DNA from: Arenicola marina
Lineage: Eukaryota; Annelida; Polychaeta; Arenicolidae
NCBI GenBank assembly: GCA_964019135.1
Contig: OZ025255.1
Span: 4,154,001 to 4,218,000, forward strand
DNA length: 64,000 nt
Direction of reading: 5' to 3'
The notes beneath the pieces are model-generated. The model saw only the letters and a list, made by a program, of their open reading frames with translations. It made no database searches and was not told the DNA's origin. The translations under genes and the position numbers were made by a program. Position 1 is the stretch's first letter; every line of letters begins with the position of its first letter. Of this stretch, positions 1-11,858 are shown piece after piece.

Positions 1-46
1 ACACCAGACTCCGGCTCTCATACACTCCCCGGATCCCAGGCAAATT
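1..46. repeat. 46-bp length variant (junction CAAATT)
   Basis: One base is missing at the junction: CAAATTACACC replaces CAAAGTTACACC. This variant recurs throughout the window, for example before the units starting at 47, 1083, 2960 and 4511, and often stands next to a CCGCGG unit. Its recurrence in fixed neighbour order shows that it spread by copying of blocks rather than by repeated independent deletion. Each occurrence shifts reading phase by one base. Confidence 0.93.
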
Positions 47-233
47 ACACCAGACTCCGGCTCTCATACACTCCGCGGATCCCAAGCAAAGTGACACCAG
101 ACTCCGGCTCTCATACACTCCCCGGATCCCAGGCAAATTACACCAGACTCCGGCTCTCATACACTCCCCGGATCCCAAGCAAAGTGACACCAGACTCCGG
201 CTCTCATACACTCCCCGGATCCGAGGCAGAGTT

Positions 234-282
234 ACACCAGACTCCTCGGCTCTCATACACTCCCCGGATCCCAGGCAGAGTT
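234..282. repeat. 49-bp length variant (CTCCTCGGCTC)
   Basis: Two extra bases near the first CCGG give ACTCCTCGGCTC in place of ACTCCGGCTC, and the CCGG site is lost. Copies recur across the array, for example near 1466, 4800, 7055, 10394 and 12132, and in a second version with CGGCGCTC near 6260, 11849 and 14070. A downstream partner often carries an extra base (GGATTCCCAGG at about 1490), making a 48-bp unit. These units are useful block markers because they are rarer than point variants. Confidence 0.92.
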
Positions 283-660
283 ACACCAGACTCCGGCTCG
301 CATACACTCCCCGGATCCGAGGCAGAGTTACACCAGACTCCTCGGCTCTCATACACTTCCCGGATCCCAGGGAAAGTGACACCAGACTCCGGCTCTCATA
401 CACTCCCCGGATCCCAGGGAAAGTGACACCAGACTCCGGCTCTCATACACTCCCCGGATCCCAGGCAAAGTTACACCAGACACTGGCTCTCATACACTCC
501 CCGGATCCCAGGCACAGTGACACCAGACTCCGGCTCTCATACACTCCCCGGATCCCAGGCAAAGTGACACCAGACTCCGGCTCTCATACACTCCCCGGAT
601 CCCAGGGAAAGTGACACCAGACTCCGGATCTCATAGGCTCCCCGGATCCCAGGCAAAGTG

Positions 661-707
661 ACACCAGACTCCGGCTCTCATACACTCCCCGGATCCCAGG
701 CAAAGTG
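661..707. repeat. Canonical 47-bp unit (reference copy)
   Basis: This copy matches the commonest base at every unit position and serves as the reference for numbering. It begins ACACCAGACTCC and ends CAGGCAAAGTG. It holds two CCGG sites 18 bp apart (unit positions 11-14 and 29-32) and one BamHI-type GGATCC. The following unit starts at 708 with no gap. The commonest alternatives are the last base T instead of G, CAGAG instead of CAAAG near the end, and CCGCGG, TCTCCGG, TACCCGG, TTCCCGG or CGCCCCGG around the second CCGG. Confidence 0.95.
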
Positions 708-1351
708 ACACCAGACTCCGGCTCTCATACACTCCCCGGATCCCAGGCAAAGTTACACCAGACACTGGCTCTCATACACTCCCCGGATCCCAGGCAAAGT
801 GACACCAGACTCCGGCTCTCATACACTCCCCGGATCCCAGGCAAAGTGACACCAGACTCCGGCTCTCATACACTCCCCGGATCCCAGGGAAAGTGACACC
901 AGACTCCGGATCTCATAGGCTCCCCGGATCCCAGGCAAAGTGACACCAGACTCCGGCTCTCATACACTCCCCGGATCCCAGGCAAAGTGACACCAGACTC
1001 CGGCTCTCATACACTCCCCGGATCAGAGGCAAAGTTACACCAGACTGCGGCTCTCATACACTCCCCGGATCCCAGGCAAATTACACCAGACTCCGGCTCT
1101 CATACACTCCGCGGATCCCAGGCAAAGTGACACCAGACCATGGCTCTCATACACCCCCGGATCCCAAGCAAAGTTACACCAGACTCCGGCTCTCACACAC
1201 TCCCGGGATCCCAGGCAAATTACACCAGACTCCGGCTCTCATACACTCCGCGGATCCCAGGCAAAGTGACACCAGACTCCGGCTCTTATACACTCCCCGG
1301 ATCCCAGGCAGAGTTACACCAGACTCCGGCTCTCATACACTCCGCGGATCC

Positions 1352-2145
1352 CAGGCAAAGTGACACCAGACTCCGGCTCTCATACACTCTCCGGATCCCA
1401 GGCAGAGTTACACCAGACTCCGGCTGTCATACACTCCCCGGATCCCAGGCAGAGTTACACCAGACTCCTCGGCTCTCATACACTCCCCGGATTCCCAGGC
1501 AAAGTGACACCAGACTCCGGCCCTCATACACTCCCCGGATCCCAGGCAGAGTTACACCAGACTCCGGCTCGCATACACTTCCCGGATCCCAGGCAAAGTG
1601 ACACCAGACTCCGGCTCTCATACACTCCCCGGATCCCAGGCAAAGTGACACCAGACTCCGGCTCTCATACACTCCCCGGATCCCAGGCAAAGTTACACCA
1701 AACTCCGGCTCTCATACACTCCCCGGATCCCAGGCACAGGGACACCAGACTCCGGCTCCCATACACTCCCCGGATCCCAGGCAGAGTTACACCAGACTCC
1801 GGCTCTCATACACTCCCCGGATCCCAGGCAAAGTGACACCAGATTCCGGCTCTCACACACTCCGCGGATCCCAGGCAGAGTTACACCAGACTCCGGCTCT
1901 TATACACTCCCCGGATCCCAGGCAAAGTTGCACCAGACTCCGGCTCTCATACACTCCCCGGATCCCAGGCAAAGTTACACCAGACTCCGGCTCTCATACA
2001 CTCTCCGGATCCCAGGCAAAGTTACACCAGACTCCGGCTCTCATACACTCCCCGGATCCCAGGCAAAGTTACACCAGACTCCGGCTCTCATACACTCCCC
2101 GGATCCCAGGCAAAGTGACACCAGACTCCGGCTCTCATACACTCC
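1352..2145. repeat. Nested block copied at 4,688-5,481 (shift 3,336 bp)
   Basis: Inside higher-order repeat 1 this about 790-bp block occurs twice at a shift of 3,336 bp, sharing the CTGTCATAC unit, the 49-bp unit, the GGATTCCCAGG unit, the CGGCCCTC unit, the CGCATAC unit and the AAAGTTGCACC junction in the same order. The two copies differ at several sites, for example AGGCACAGGGAC against AGGCAAAGGGAC, so this duplication is older than the 5,591-bp one. The same ordered series reappears at about 6.95, 10.29, 12.05, 14.31, 19.72, 32.09, 33.12, 35.53, 44.78, 52.9, 55.3, 57.85 and 60.34 kb, making it the most recycled cassette in the window. Confidence 0.88.
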
Positions 2146-3169
2146 CCGGATCCCAGGTAACGTTACACAAGACTCCGGCTCTCATACACTCCCCGGATCC
2201 CAGGCAAAGTGACACCAGACTCCGGCTCTCATACACTCCGCGGATCCCAGGCAAAGTGACACCAGAATCCGGCTCTCATACACGCCCCGGATCCCAGGCA
2301 AAGTGACACCAGACTTCGGCTCTCATACACTTCCCGGATCCCAGGCAAAGTGACACCAGACTTCGGCTCTCATACACTCCCCGGATCCCAGGCAAAGTGA
2401 CACCAGACTCCGGCTCTCATACACTACCCGGATCCCAGGCAAAGTGACACCAGGCTCCGGCTCTCATACACTCCCCGGATCCCAGGCAAAGTGACACCAG
2501 ACTCCGGCTCTCATACACTCTCCGGATCCCAGGCAAAGTTACACCAGACTCCGGCTCTCATACACTCCGCGGATCCCAGGCAAAGCGACACCAGACCATG
2601 GCTCTCATACACCCCCCGGATCCCAGGCAAAGTTACACCAGACTCCGAATCTCACACACTCTCCGGATCCCAGGCAAATTACACCAGACTCCGGCTCTCA
2701 TACACTCCGCGGATCCCAGGCAAAGTGACACCAGACTCCGGCTCTTATACACGCCCCGGATCCCAGGCAAAGTGACACCAGACTCCGGCTCTCATACACT
2801 CCCCGGATCCCAGGCAAAGTTACACCAGACTCCGGCTCTCATACACTCCGCGGATCCCAGGCAAAGTGACACCAGACTCCGGCTCTCATACACTCCCCGG
2901 ATCCCAGGCAAAGTTACACCAGACTCCGGCTCTCATACACTCCCCGGATCCCAGGCAAATTACACCAGACTCCGGCTCTCATACACTCCGCGGATCCCAA
3001 GCAAAGTGACACCAGACTCCGGCTCTCATACACTCCCCGGATCCCAGGCAAATTACACCAGACTCCGGCTCTCATACACTCCCCGGATCCCAAGCAAAGT
3101 GACACCAGACTCCGGCTCTCATACACTCCCCGGATCCGAGGCAGAGTTACACCAGACTCCTCGGCTCTC
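2015..3169. repeat. Block shared with about 16,681-17,835 (shift 14,666 bp)
   Basis: From the AACGTT unit near 2,158 through the CCATGG unit near 2,597 and the 46-bp units near 2,960 and 3,050, the sequence matches 14,666 bp downstream with few changes, such as CAAAGTGACACC near 2,205 against CAAATTGACACC near 16,871. The block also occurs at 7.6-8.76 kb and 22.1-23.24 kb as part of the second copies of the two large HORs. It links higher-order repeats 1 and 2, which otherwise differ in size and order. Confidence 0.85.
2150..2180. repeat. AACGTT marker junction (one of about sixteen)
   Basis: The junction reads CAGGTAACGTTACACAAGAC, creating an AACGTT palindrome. Equivalent sites lie near 7,748, 12,829, 15,083, 16,824, 20,491, 22,232, 33,803, 42,869, 45,549, 53,669, 56,068, 58,661, 61,107 (altered), 62,471 and 63,929. 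It occurs about once per HOR and is the simplest landmark for laying out HOR phase. Confidence 0.9.
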
Positions 3170-6100
3170 ATACACTCCGCGGATCCCAGGCAGAGTTACA
3201 CCAGACTCCGGCTCGCATACACTCCCCGGATCCGAGGCAGAGTTACACCAGACTCCTCGGCTCTCATACACTCCCCGGATCCCAGGGAAAGTGACACCAG
3301 ACTCCGGCTCTCATACACTCCCCGGATCCCAGGGAAAGTGACACCAGACTCCGGCTCTCATACACTCCCCGGATCCCAGGCAAAGTTACACCAGACACTG
3401 GCTCTCATACACTCCCCGGATCCCAGGCACAGTGACACCAGACTCCGGCTCTCATACACTCCCCGGATCCCAGGCAAAGTGACACCAGACTCCGGCTCTC
3501 ATACACTCCCCGGATCCCAGGGAAAGTGACACCAGACTCCGGATCTCATAGGCTCCCCGGATCCCAGGCAAAGTGACACCAGACTCCGGCTCTCATACAC
3601 TCCCCGGATCCCAGGCAAAGTGACACCAGACTCCGACTCTCATACACTCCCCGGATCCCAGGCAAAGTTACACCAGACACTGGCTCTCATACACTCCCCG
3701 GATCCCAGGCAAAGTGACACCAGACTCCGGCTCTCATACACTCCCCGGATCCCAGGCAAAGTGACACCAGACTCCGGCTCTCATACACTCCCCGGATCCC
3801 AGGGAAAGTGACACCAGACTCCGGATCTCATAGGCTCCCCGGATCCCAGGCAAAGTGACACCAGACTCCGGCTCTCATACACTCCCCGGATCCCAGGCAA
3901 AGTGACACCAGACTCCGGCTCTCATACACTCCCCGGATCAGAGGCAAAGTTACACCAGACTGCGGCTCTCATACACTCCCCGGATCCCAGGCAAATTACA
4001 CCAGACTCCGGCTCTCATACACTCCGCGGATCCCAGGCAAAGTGACACCAGACCATGGCTCTCATACACCCCCGGATCCCAAGCAAAGTTACACCAGACT
4101 CCGGCTCTCACACACTCCCGGGATCCCAGGCAAATTACACCAGACTCCGGCTCTCATACACTCCGCGGATCCCAGGCAAAGTGACACCAGACTCCGGCTC
4201 TTATACACTCCCCGGATCCCAGGCAGAGTTACACCAGACTCCGGCTCTCATACACTCCGCGGATCCCAGGCAAAGTGACACCAGACTCCGGCTCTCATAC
4301 ACTCCCCGGATCCCAGGCAAAGTGACACCAGACTCCGGCTCTCATACACTCCCCAGATCCCAGGCAGGGTTACAACAGACTCCGGCTCTCATACACTCCG
4401 CGGATCCCAGGCAAAGTGACACCAGACTCCGGCTCTCATACACTCCCCGGATCCCTGGCAAAGTTACACCAGACTCCGGCTCTCATACACTACCCGGATC
4501 CCAGGCAAATTACACCAGACTCCGGCTCTCATACACTCCGCGGATCCCAGGCAAAGTGACATCAGACCATGGCTCTCATACACCCCCCGGATCCCAGGCA
4601 AAGTTACACCAGACTCCGGCTCTCATACACTCCCCGGATCCCAGGCAAATTACACCAGACTCCGGCTCTCATACACTCTGCGGATTCCAGGCAAAGTGAC
4701 ACCAGACTCCGGCTCTCATACACTCTCCGGATCCCAGGCAGAGTTACACCAGACTCCGGCTGTCATACACTCCCCGGATCCCAGGCAGAGTTACACCAGA
4801 CTCCTCGGCTCTCATACACTCCCCGGATTCCCAGGCAAAGTGACACCAGACTCCGGCCCTCATACACTCCCCGGATCCCAGGCAGAGTTACACCAGACTC
4901 CGGCTCGCATACACTTCCCGGATCCCAGGCAAAGTGACACCAGACTCCGGCTCTCATACACGCCCCGGATCCCAGGCAAAGTGACACCAGACTCCGGCTC
5001 TCATACACTCCCCGGATCCCAGGCAAAGTTACACCAGACTCCGGCTCTCATACACTCCCCGGATCCCAGGCAAAGGGACACCAGACTCCGGCTCCCATAC
5101 ACTCCCCGGATCCCAGGCAGAGTTACACCAGACTCCGGCTCTCATACACTCCCCGGATCCCAGGCAAAGTGACACCAGATTCCGGCTCTCACACACTCCG
5201 CGGATCCCAGGCAGAGTTACACCAGACTCCGGCTCTTATACACTCCCCGGATCCCAGGCAAAGTTGCACCAGACTCTGGCTCTCATACACTCCCCGGATC
5301 CCAGGCAAAGTTACACCAGACTCCGGCTCTCATACACTCTCCGGATCCCAGGCAGAGTTACACCAGACTCCGGCTCTCATACACTCCCCGGATCCCAGGC
5401 AAAGTTACACCAGACTCCGGCTCTCATACACTCCCCGGATCCCAGGCAAAGTGACACCAGACTCCGGCTCTCATACACTCCGCGGATCCAGGCAAAGCTA
5501 CACCAGACACCGGCTCTCATACACTCCCCGGATCCCAGGCAAAGTTACGCCAGACACCGGCTCTCATACACTCCCCGGATCCCAGGCAAAGTGACACCAC
5601 ACTCCGGCTCTCATACACTCCCCGGATCCCAGGCAGAGTTACACCAGACTCCGGCTCTCATACACTGCCCGGATCCCAGGCAAAGTTACACCAGACTCCG
5701 GCTTTCATACACTCCCCGAATACCAGGTAAAGTGACACCAGACTCCGGCTCTCATACACTCCCCGGATCCCAGGCAAAGTGACACCAGACTCCGGCTCTC
5801 ATACACTCCCCGAATAACAGGCAAAGTGACACCAGACTCCGGCTCTTATACACTCCCCGGATCCCAGGCAGAGTTACCCCAGACTCCGGCTCTCATACAC
5901 TCCCTGGATCCCTGGCAAAGTTACACCAGACTCCGGCTCTCATACACTACCCGGATCCCAGGCAAATTACACCAGACTCCGGCTCTCATACACTCCGCGG
6001 ATCCCAGGCAAAGTGACATCAGACCATGGCTCTCATACACCCCCCGGATCCCAGGCAAAGTTACACCAGACTCCGGCTCTCATACACTCCCCGGATCCCA

Positions 6101-6267
6101 GGCAAATTACACCAGACTCCGGCTCTCATACACTCTGCGGATTCCAGGCAAAGTGACACCAGACTCCGGCTCTCATACACTCCCCGGATCCCAGGCAAAG
6201 TGACACCAGACTCCGGCTCTCATACACTCCCCGGATCCCAGGCAGAGTTACACCAGACTCCTCGGCG

Positions 6268-9200
6268 CTCATACACTCCCCGGATCCCAGGCAAAGTGAC
6301 ACCAGACTCCGGCTCTCATACACTCCCCGGATCCCAGGCAAAGTTACACCAGACACTGGCTCTCATACACTCCCCGGATCCCAGGCAAAGTGACACCAGA
6401 CTCCGGCTCTCATACACTCCCCGGATCCCAGGCAAAGTGACACCAGACTCCGGCTCTCATACACTCCCCGGATCCCAGGGAAAGTGACACCAGACTCCGG
6501 ATCTCATAGGCTCCCCGGATCCCAGGCAAAGTGACACCAGACTCCGGCTCTCATACACTCCCCGGATCCCAGGCAAAGTGACACCAGACTCCGGCTCTCA
6601 TACACTCCCCGGATCAGAGGCAAAGTTACACCAGACTGCGGCTCTCATACACTCCCCGGATCCCAGGCAAATTACACCAGACTCCGGCTCTCATACACTC
6701 CGCGGATCCCAGGCAAAGTGACACCAGACCATGGCTCTCATACACCCCCGGATCCCAAGCAAAGTTACACCAGACTCCGGCTCTCACACACTCCCGGGAT
6801 CCCAGGCAAATTACACCAGACTCCGGCTCTCATACACTCCGCGGATCCCAGGCAAAGTGACACCAGACTCCGGCTCTTATACACTCCCCGGATCCCAGGC
6901 AGAGTTACACCAGACTCCGGCTCTCATACACTCCGCGGATCCCAGGCAAAGTGACACCAGACTCCGGCTCTCATACACTCTCCGGATCCCAGGCAGAGTT
7001 ACACCAGACTCCGGCTGTCATACACTCCCCGGATCCCAGGCAGAGTTACACCAGACTCCTCGGCTCTCATACACTCCCCGGATTCCCAGGCAAAGTGACA
7101 CCAGACTCCGGCCCTCATACACTCCCCGGATCCCAGGCAGAGTTACACCAGACTCCGGCTCACATACACTTCCCGGATCCCAGGCAAAGTGACACCAGAC
7201 TCCGGCTCTCATACACTCCCCGGATCCCAGGCAAAGTGACACCAGACTCCGGCTCTCATACACTCCCCGGATCCCAGGCAAAGTTACACCAAACTCCGGC
7301 TCTCATACACTCCCCGGATCCCAGGCACAGGGACACCAGACTCCGGCTCCCATACACTCCCCGGATCCCAGGCAGAGTTACACCAGACTCCGGCTCTCAT
7401 ACACTCCCCGGATCCCAGGCAAAGTGACACCAGATTCCGGCTCTCACACACTCCGCGGATCCCAGGCAGAGTTACACCAGACTCCGGCTCTTATACACTC
7501 CCCGGATCCCAGGCAAAGTTGCACCAGACTCCGGCTCTCATACACTCCCCGGATCCCAGGCAAAGTTACACCAGACTCCGGCTCTCATACACTCTCCGGA
7601 TCCCAGGCAAAGTTACACCAGACTCCGGCTCTCATACACTCCCCGGATCCCAGGCAAAGTTACACCAGACTCCGGCTCTCATACACTCCCCGGATCCCAG
7701 GCAAAGTGACACCAGACTCCGGCTCTCATACACTCCCCGGATCCCAGGTAACGTTACACAAGACTCCGGCTCTCATACACTCCCCGGATCCCAGGCAAAG
7801 TGACACCAGACTCCGGCTCTCATACACTCCGCGGATCCCAGGCAAAGTGACACCAGAATCCGGCTCTCATACACGCCCCGGATCCCAGGCAAAGTGACAC
7901 CAGACTTCGGCTCTCATACACTTCCCGGATCCCAGGCAAAGTGACACCAGACTTCGGCTCTCATACACTCCCCGGATCCCAGGCAAAGTGACACCAGACT
8001 CCGGCTCTCATACACTACCCGGATCCCAGGCAAAGTGACACCAGGCTCCGGCTCTCATACACTCCCCGGATCCCAGGCAAAGTGACACCAGACTCCGGCT
8101 CTCATACACTCTCCGGATCCCAGGCAAAGTTACACCAGACTCCGGCTCTCATACACTCCGCGGATCCCAGGCAAAGCGACACCAGACCATGGCTCTCATA
8201 CACCCCCCGGATCCCAGGCAAAGTTACACCAGACTCCGAATCTCACACACTCTCCGGATCCCAGGCAAATTACACCAGACTCCGGCTCTCATACACTCCG
8301 CGGATCCCAGGCAAAGTGACACCAGACTCCGGCTCTTATACACGCCCCGGATCCCAGGCAAAGTGACACCAGACTCCGGCTCTCATACACTCCCCGGATC
8401 CCAGGCAAAGTTACACCAGACTCCGGCTCTCATACACTCCGCGGATCCCAGGCAAAGTGACACCAGACTCCGGCTCTCATACACTCCCCGGATCCCAGGC
8501 AAAGTTACACCAGACTCCGGCTCTCATACACTCCCCGGATCCCAGGCAAATTACACCAGACTCCGGCTCTCATACACTCCGCGGATCCCAAGCAAAGTGA
8601 CACCAGACTCCGGCTCTCATACACTCCCCGGATCCCAGGCAAATTACACCAGACTCCGGCTCTCATACACTCCCCGGATCCCAAGCAAAGTGACACCAGA
8701 CTCCGGCTCTCATACACTCCCCGGATCCGAGGCAGAGTTACACCAGACTCCTCGGCTCTCATACACTCCCCGGATCCCAGGCAGAGTTACACCAGACTCC
8801 GGCTCGCATACACTCCCCGGATCCGAGGCAGAGTTACACCAGACTCCTCGGCTCTCATACACTCCCCGGATCCCAGGGAAAGTGACACCAGACTCCGGCT
8901 CTCATACACTCCCCGGATCCCAGGGAAAGTGACACCAGACTCCGGCTCTCATACACTCCCCGGATCCCAGGCAAAGTTACACCAGACACTGGCTCTCATA
9001 CACTCCCCGGATCCCAGGCACAGTGACACCAGACTCCGGCTCTCATACACTCCCCGGATCCCAGGCAAAGTGACACCAGACTCCGGCTCTCATACACTCC
9101 CCGGATCCCAGGGAAAGTGACACCAGACTCCGGATCTCATAGGCTCCCCGGATCCCAGGCAAAGTGACACCAGACTCCGGCTCTCATACACTCCCCGGAT

Positions 9201-11858
9201 CCCAGGCAAAGTGACACCAGACTCCGACTCTCATACACTCCCCGGATCCCAGGCAAAGTTACACCAGACACTGGCTCTCATACACTCCCCGGATCCCAGG
9301 CAAAGTGACACCAGACTCCGGCTCTCATACACTCCCCGGATCCCAGGCAAAGTGACACCAGACTCCGGCTCTCATACACTCCCCGGATCCCAGGGAAAGT
9401 GACACCAGACTCCGGATCTCATAGGCTCCCCGGATCCCAGGCAAAGTGACACCAGACTCCGGCTCTCATACACTCCCCGGATCCCAGGCAAAGTGACACC
9501 AGACTCCGGCTCTCATACACTCCCCGGATCAGAGGCAAAGTTACACCAGACTGCGGCTCTCATACACTCCCCGGATCCCAGGCAAATTACACCAGACTCC
9601 GGCTCTCATACACTCCGCGGATCCCAGGCAAAGTGACACCAGACCATGGCTCTCATACACCCCCGGATCCCAAGCAAAGTTACACCAGACTCCGGCTCTC
9701 ACACACTCCCGGGATCCCAGGCAAATTACACCAGACTCCGGCTCTCATACACTCCGCGGATCCCAGGCAAAGTGACACCAGACTCCGGCTCTTATACACT
9801 CCCCGGATCCCAGGCAGAGTTACACCAGACTCCGGCTCTCATACACTCCGCGGATCCCAGGCAAAGTGACACCAGACTCCGGCTCTCATACACTCCCCGG
9901 ATCCCAGGCAAAGTGACACCAGACTCCGGCTCTCATACACTCCCCAGATCCCAGGCAGGGTTACAACAGACTCCGGCTCTCATACACTCCGCGGATCCCA
10001 GGCAAAGTGACACCAGACTCCGGCTCTCATACACTCCCCGGATCCCTGGCAAAGTTACACCAGACTCCGGCTCTCATACACTACCCGGATCCCAGGCAAA
10101 TTACACCAGACTCCGGCTCTCATACACTCCGCGGATCCCAGGCAAAGTGACATCAGACCATGGCTCTCATACACCCCCCGGATCCCAGGCAAAGTTACAC
10201 CAGACTCCGGCTCTCATACACTCCCCGGATCCCAGGCAAATTACACCAGACTCCGGCTCTCATACACTCTGCGGATTCCAGGCAAAGTGACACCAGACTC
10301 CGGCTCTCATACACTCTCCGGATCCCAGGCAGAGTTACACCAGACTCCGGCTGTCATACACTCCCCGGATCCCAGGCAGAGTTACACCAGACTCCTCGGC
10401 TCTCATACACTCCCCGGATTCCCAGGCAAAGTGACACCAGACTCCGGCCCTCATACACTCCCCGGATCCCAGGCAGAGTTACACCAGACTCCGGCTCGCA
10501 TACACTTCCCGGATCCCAGGCAAAGTGACACCAGACTCCGGCTCTCATACACGCCCCGGATCCCAGGCAAAGTGACACCAGACTCCGGCTCTCATACACT
10601 CCCCGGATCCCAGGCAAAGTTACACCAGACTCCGGCTCTCATACACTCCCCGGATCCCAGGCAAAGGGACACCAGACTCCGGCTCCCATACACTCCCCGG
10701 ATCCCAGGCAGAGTTACACCAGACTCCGGCTCTCATACACTCCCCGGATCCCAGGCAAAGTGACACCAGATTCCGGCTCTCACACACTCCGCGGATCCCA
10801 GGCAGAGTTACACCAGACTCCGGCTCTTATACACTCCCCGGATCCCAGGCAAAGTTGCACCAGACTCTGGCTCTCATACACTCCCCGGATCCCAGGCAAA
10901 GTTACACCAGACTCCGGCTCTCATACACTCTCCGGATCCCAGGCAGAGTTACACCAGACTCCGGCTCTCATACACTCCCCGGATCCCAGGCAAAGTTACA
11001 CCAGACTCCGGCTCTCATACACTCCCCGGATCCCAGGCAAAGTGACACCAGACTCCGGCTCTCATACACTCCGCGGATCCAGGCAAAGCTACACCAGACA
11101 CCGGCTCTCATACACTCCCCGGATCCCAGGCAAAGTTACGCCAGACACCGGCTCTCATACACTCCCCGGATCCCAGGCAAAGTGACACCACACTCCGGCT
11201 CTCATACACTCCCCGGATCCCAGGCAGAGTTACACCAGACTCCGGCTCTCATACACTGCCCGGATCCCAGGCAAAGTTACACCAGACTCCGGCTTTCATA
11301 CACTCCCCGAATACCAGGTAAAGTGACACCAGACTCCGGCTCTCATACACTCCCCGGATCCCAGGCAAAGTGACACCAGACTCCGGCTCTCATACACTCC
11401 CCGAATAACAGGCAAAGTGACACCAGACTCCGGCTCTTATACACTCCCCGGATCCCAGGCAGAGTTACCCCAGACTCCGGCTCTCATACACTCCCCGGAT
11501 CCCTGGCAAAGTTACACCAGACTCCGGCTCTCATACACTACCCGGATCCCAGGCAAATTACACCAGACTCCGGCTCTCATACACTCCGCGGATCCCAGGC
11601 AAAGTGACATCAGACCATGGCTCTCATACACCCCCCGGATCCCAGGCAAAGTTACACCAGACTCCGGCTCTCATACACTCCCCGGATCCCAGGCAAAGTA
11701 CACCAGACTCCGGCTCTCATACACTCTGCGGATTCCAGGCAAAGTGACACCAGACTCCGGCTCTCATACACTCCCCGGATCCCAGGCAAAGTGACACCAG
11801 ACTCCGGCTCTCATACACTCCCCGGATCCCAGGCAGAGTTACACCAGACTCCTCGGCG
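6268..11858. repeat. Higher-order repeat 1, copy b (5,591 bp)
   Basis: This is a directly adjacent second copy of 677-6,267. Differences noticed include CTCGCATAC near 1,567 against CTCACATAC near 7,158, CCGCGG near 3,178 against CCCCGG near 8,769, CCCTGG near 5,903 against CCCCGG near 11,494, and an AAATTAC junction near 6,105 that reads AAAGTAC near 11,696. That is only a handful of changes in 5.6 kb, so the duplication is recent or recently homogenised. The match runs about 48 bp past the copy end and breaks at 11,907. Confidence 0.93.

Larger units (their letters stand above)
1..1389. repeat. Segment duplicated at 2,916-4,304 (shift 2,915 bp)
   Basis: Bases 1-1389 match 2,916-4,304 at a constant shift of 2,915 bp, including the order of 46-bp units, 49-bp units, two CATAGG-bearing units and the CCATGG unit near 1,138. 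Only a few substitutions were noticed, for instance the CCCCGG near 263 against CCGCGG near 3,178, and CCGGCTC near 718 against CCGACTC near 3,633. The match stops at 1,390 (T against C). The copy presumably begins upstream of the window. Confidence 0.92.
677..6267. repeat. Higher-order repeat 1, copy a (5,591 bp)
   Basis: Every base compared from 677 onward matches the sequence 5,591 bp downstream, apart from isolated substitutions. The left edge is set by the mismatch between 676 and 6,267. The unit holds about 119 monomers and is itself composite: 677-1389 recurs at 3,592-4,304 inside it, and 1,352-2,145 recurs at 4,688-5,481. It carries four CATAGG-type units, four CCATGG units, one AACGTT unit near 2,158 and one shortened GGATCCAGG unit near 5,488. 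Confidence 0.93.

Noticed and set aside
31-36. GGATCC palindrome as an operator or recombinase site
   Set aside because: It is present in nearly every unit and freely lost in others (GTATCC, GAATACC, GAATAAC, GGTTCC), so no constraint on it is visible.
661-707. G-quadruplex on the G-rich strand
   Set aside because: Each unit has GGG and GGGG close together, but the next such pair is over 30 bases away, too far for a canonical quadruplex with short loops.
1138-1143. Recurrent CCATGG as a Kozak-like start codon
   Set aside because: It appears as one of many unit variants (CTCCGG to CATGG) at dozens of sites, and the frames it opens end at the next GTGA junctions with no conserved product.
1427-1690. 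Minus-strand open frames (peptides such as CLGSGECMRAGVWC) as cysteine-rich proteins
   Set aside because: They are the reverse complement of the same unit, and every unit has a TGA in one minus-strand frame. Frames longer than 141 bp exist only where 46-, 48- or 49-bp units change phase.
2916-4304. Non-autonomous transposon or LTR pair suggested by kilobase-scale direct repeats
   Set aside because: The repeated segments are plain satellite. There are no terminal inverted repeats, target-site duplications, primer-binding site, polypurine tract or coding domain.
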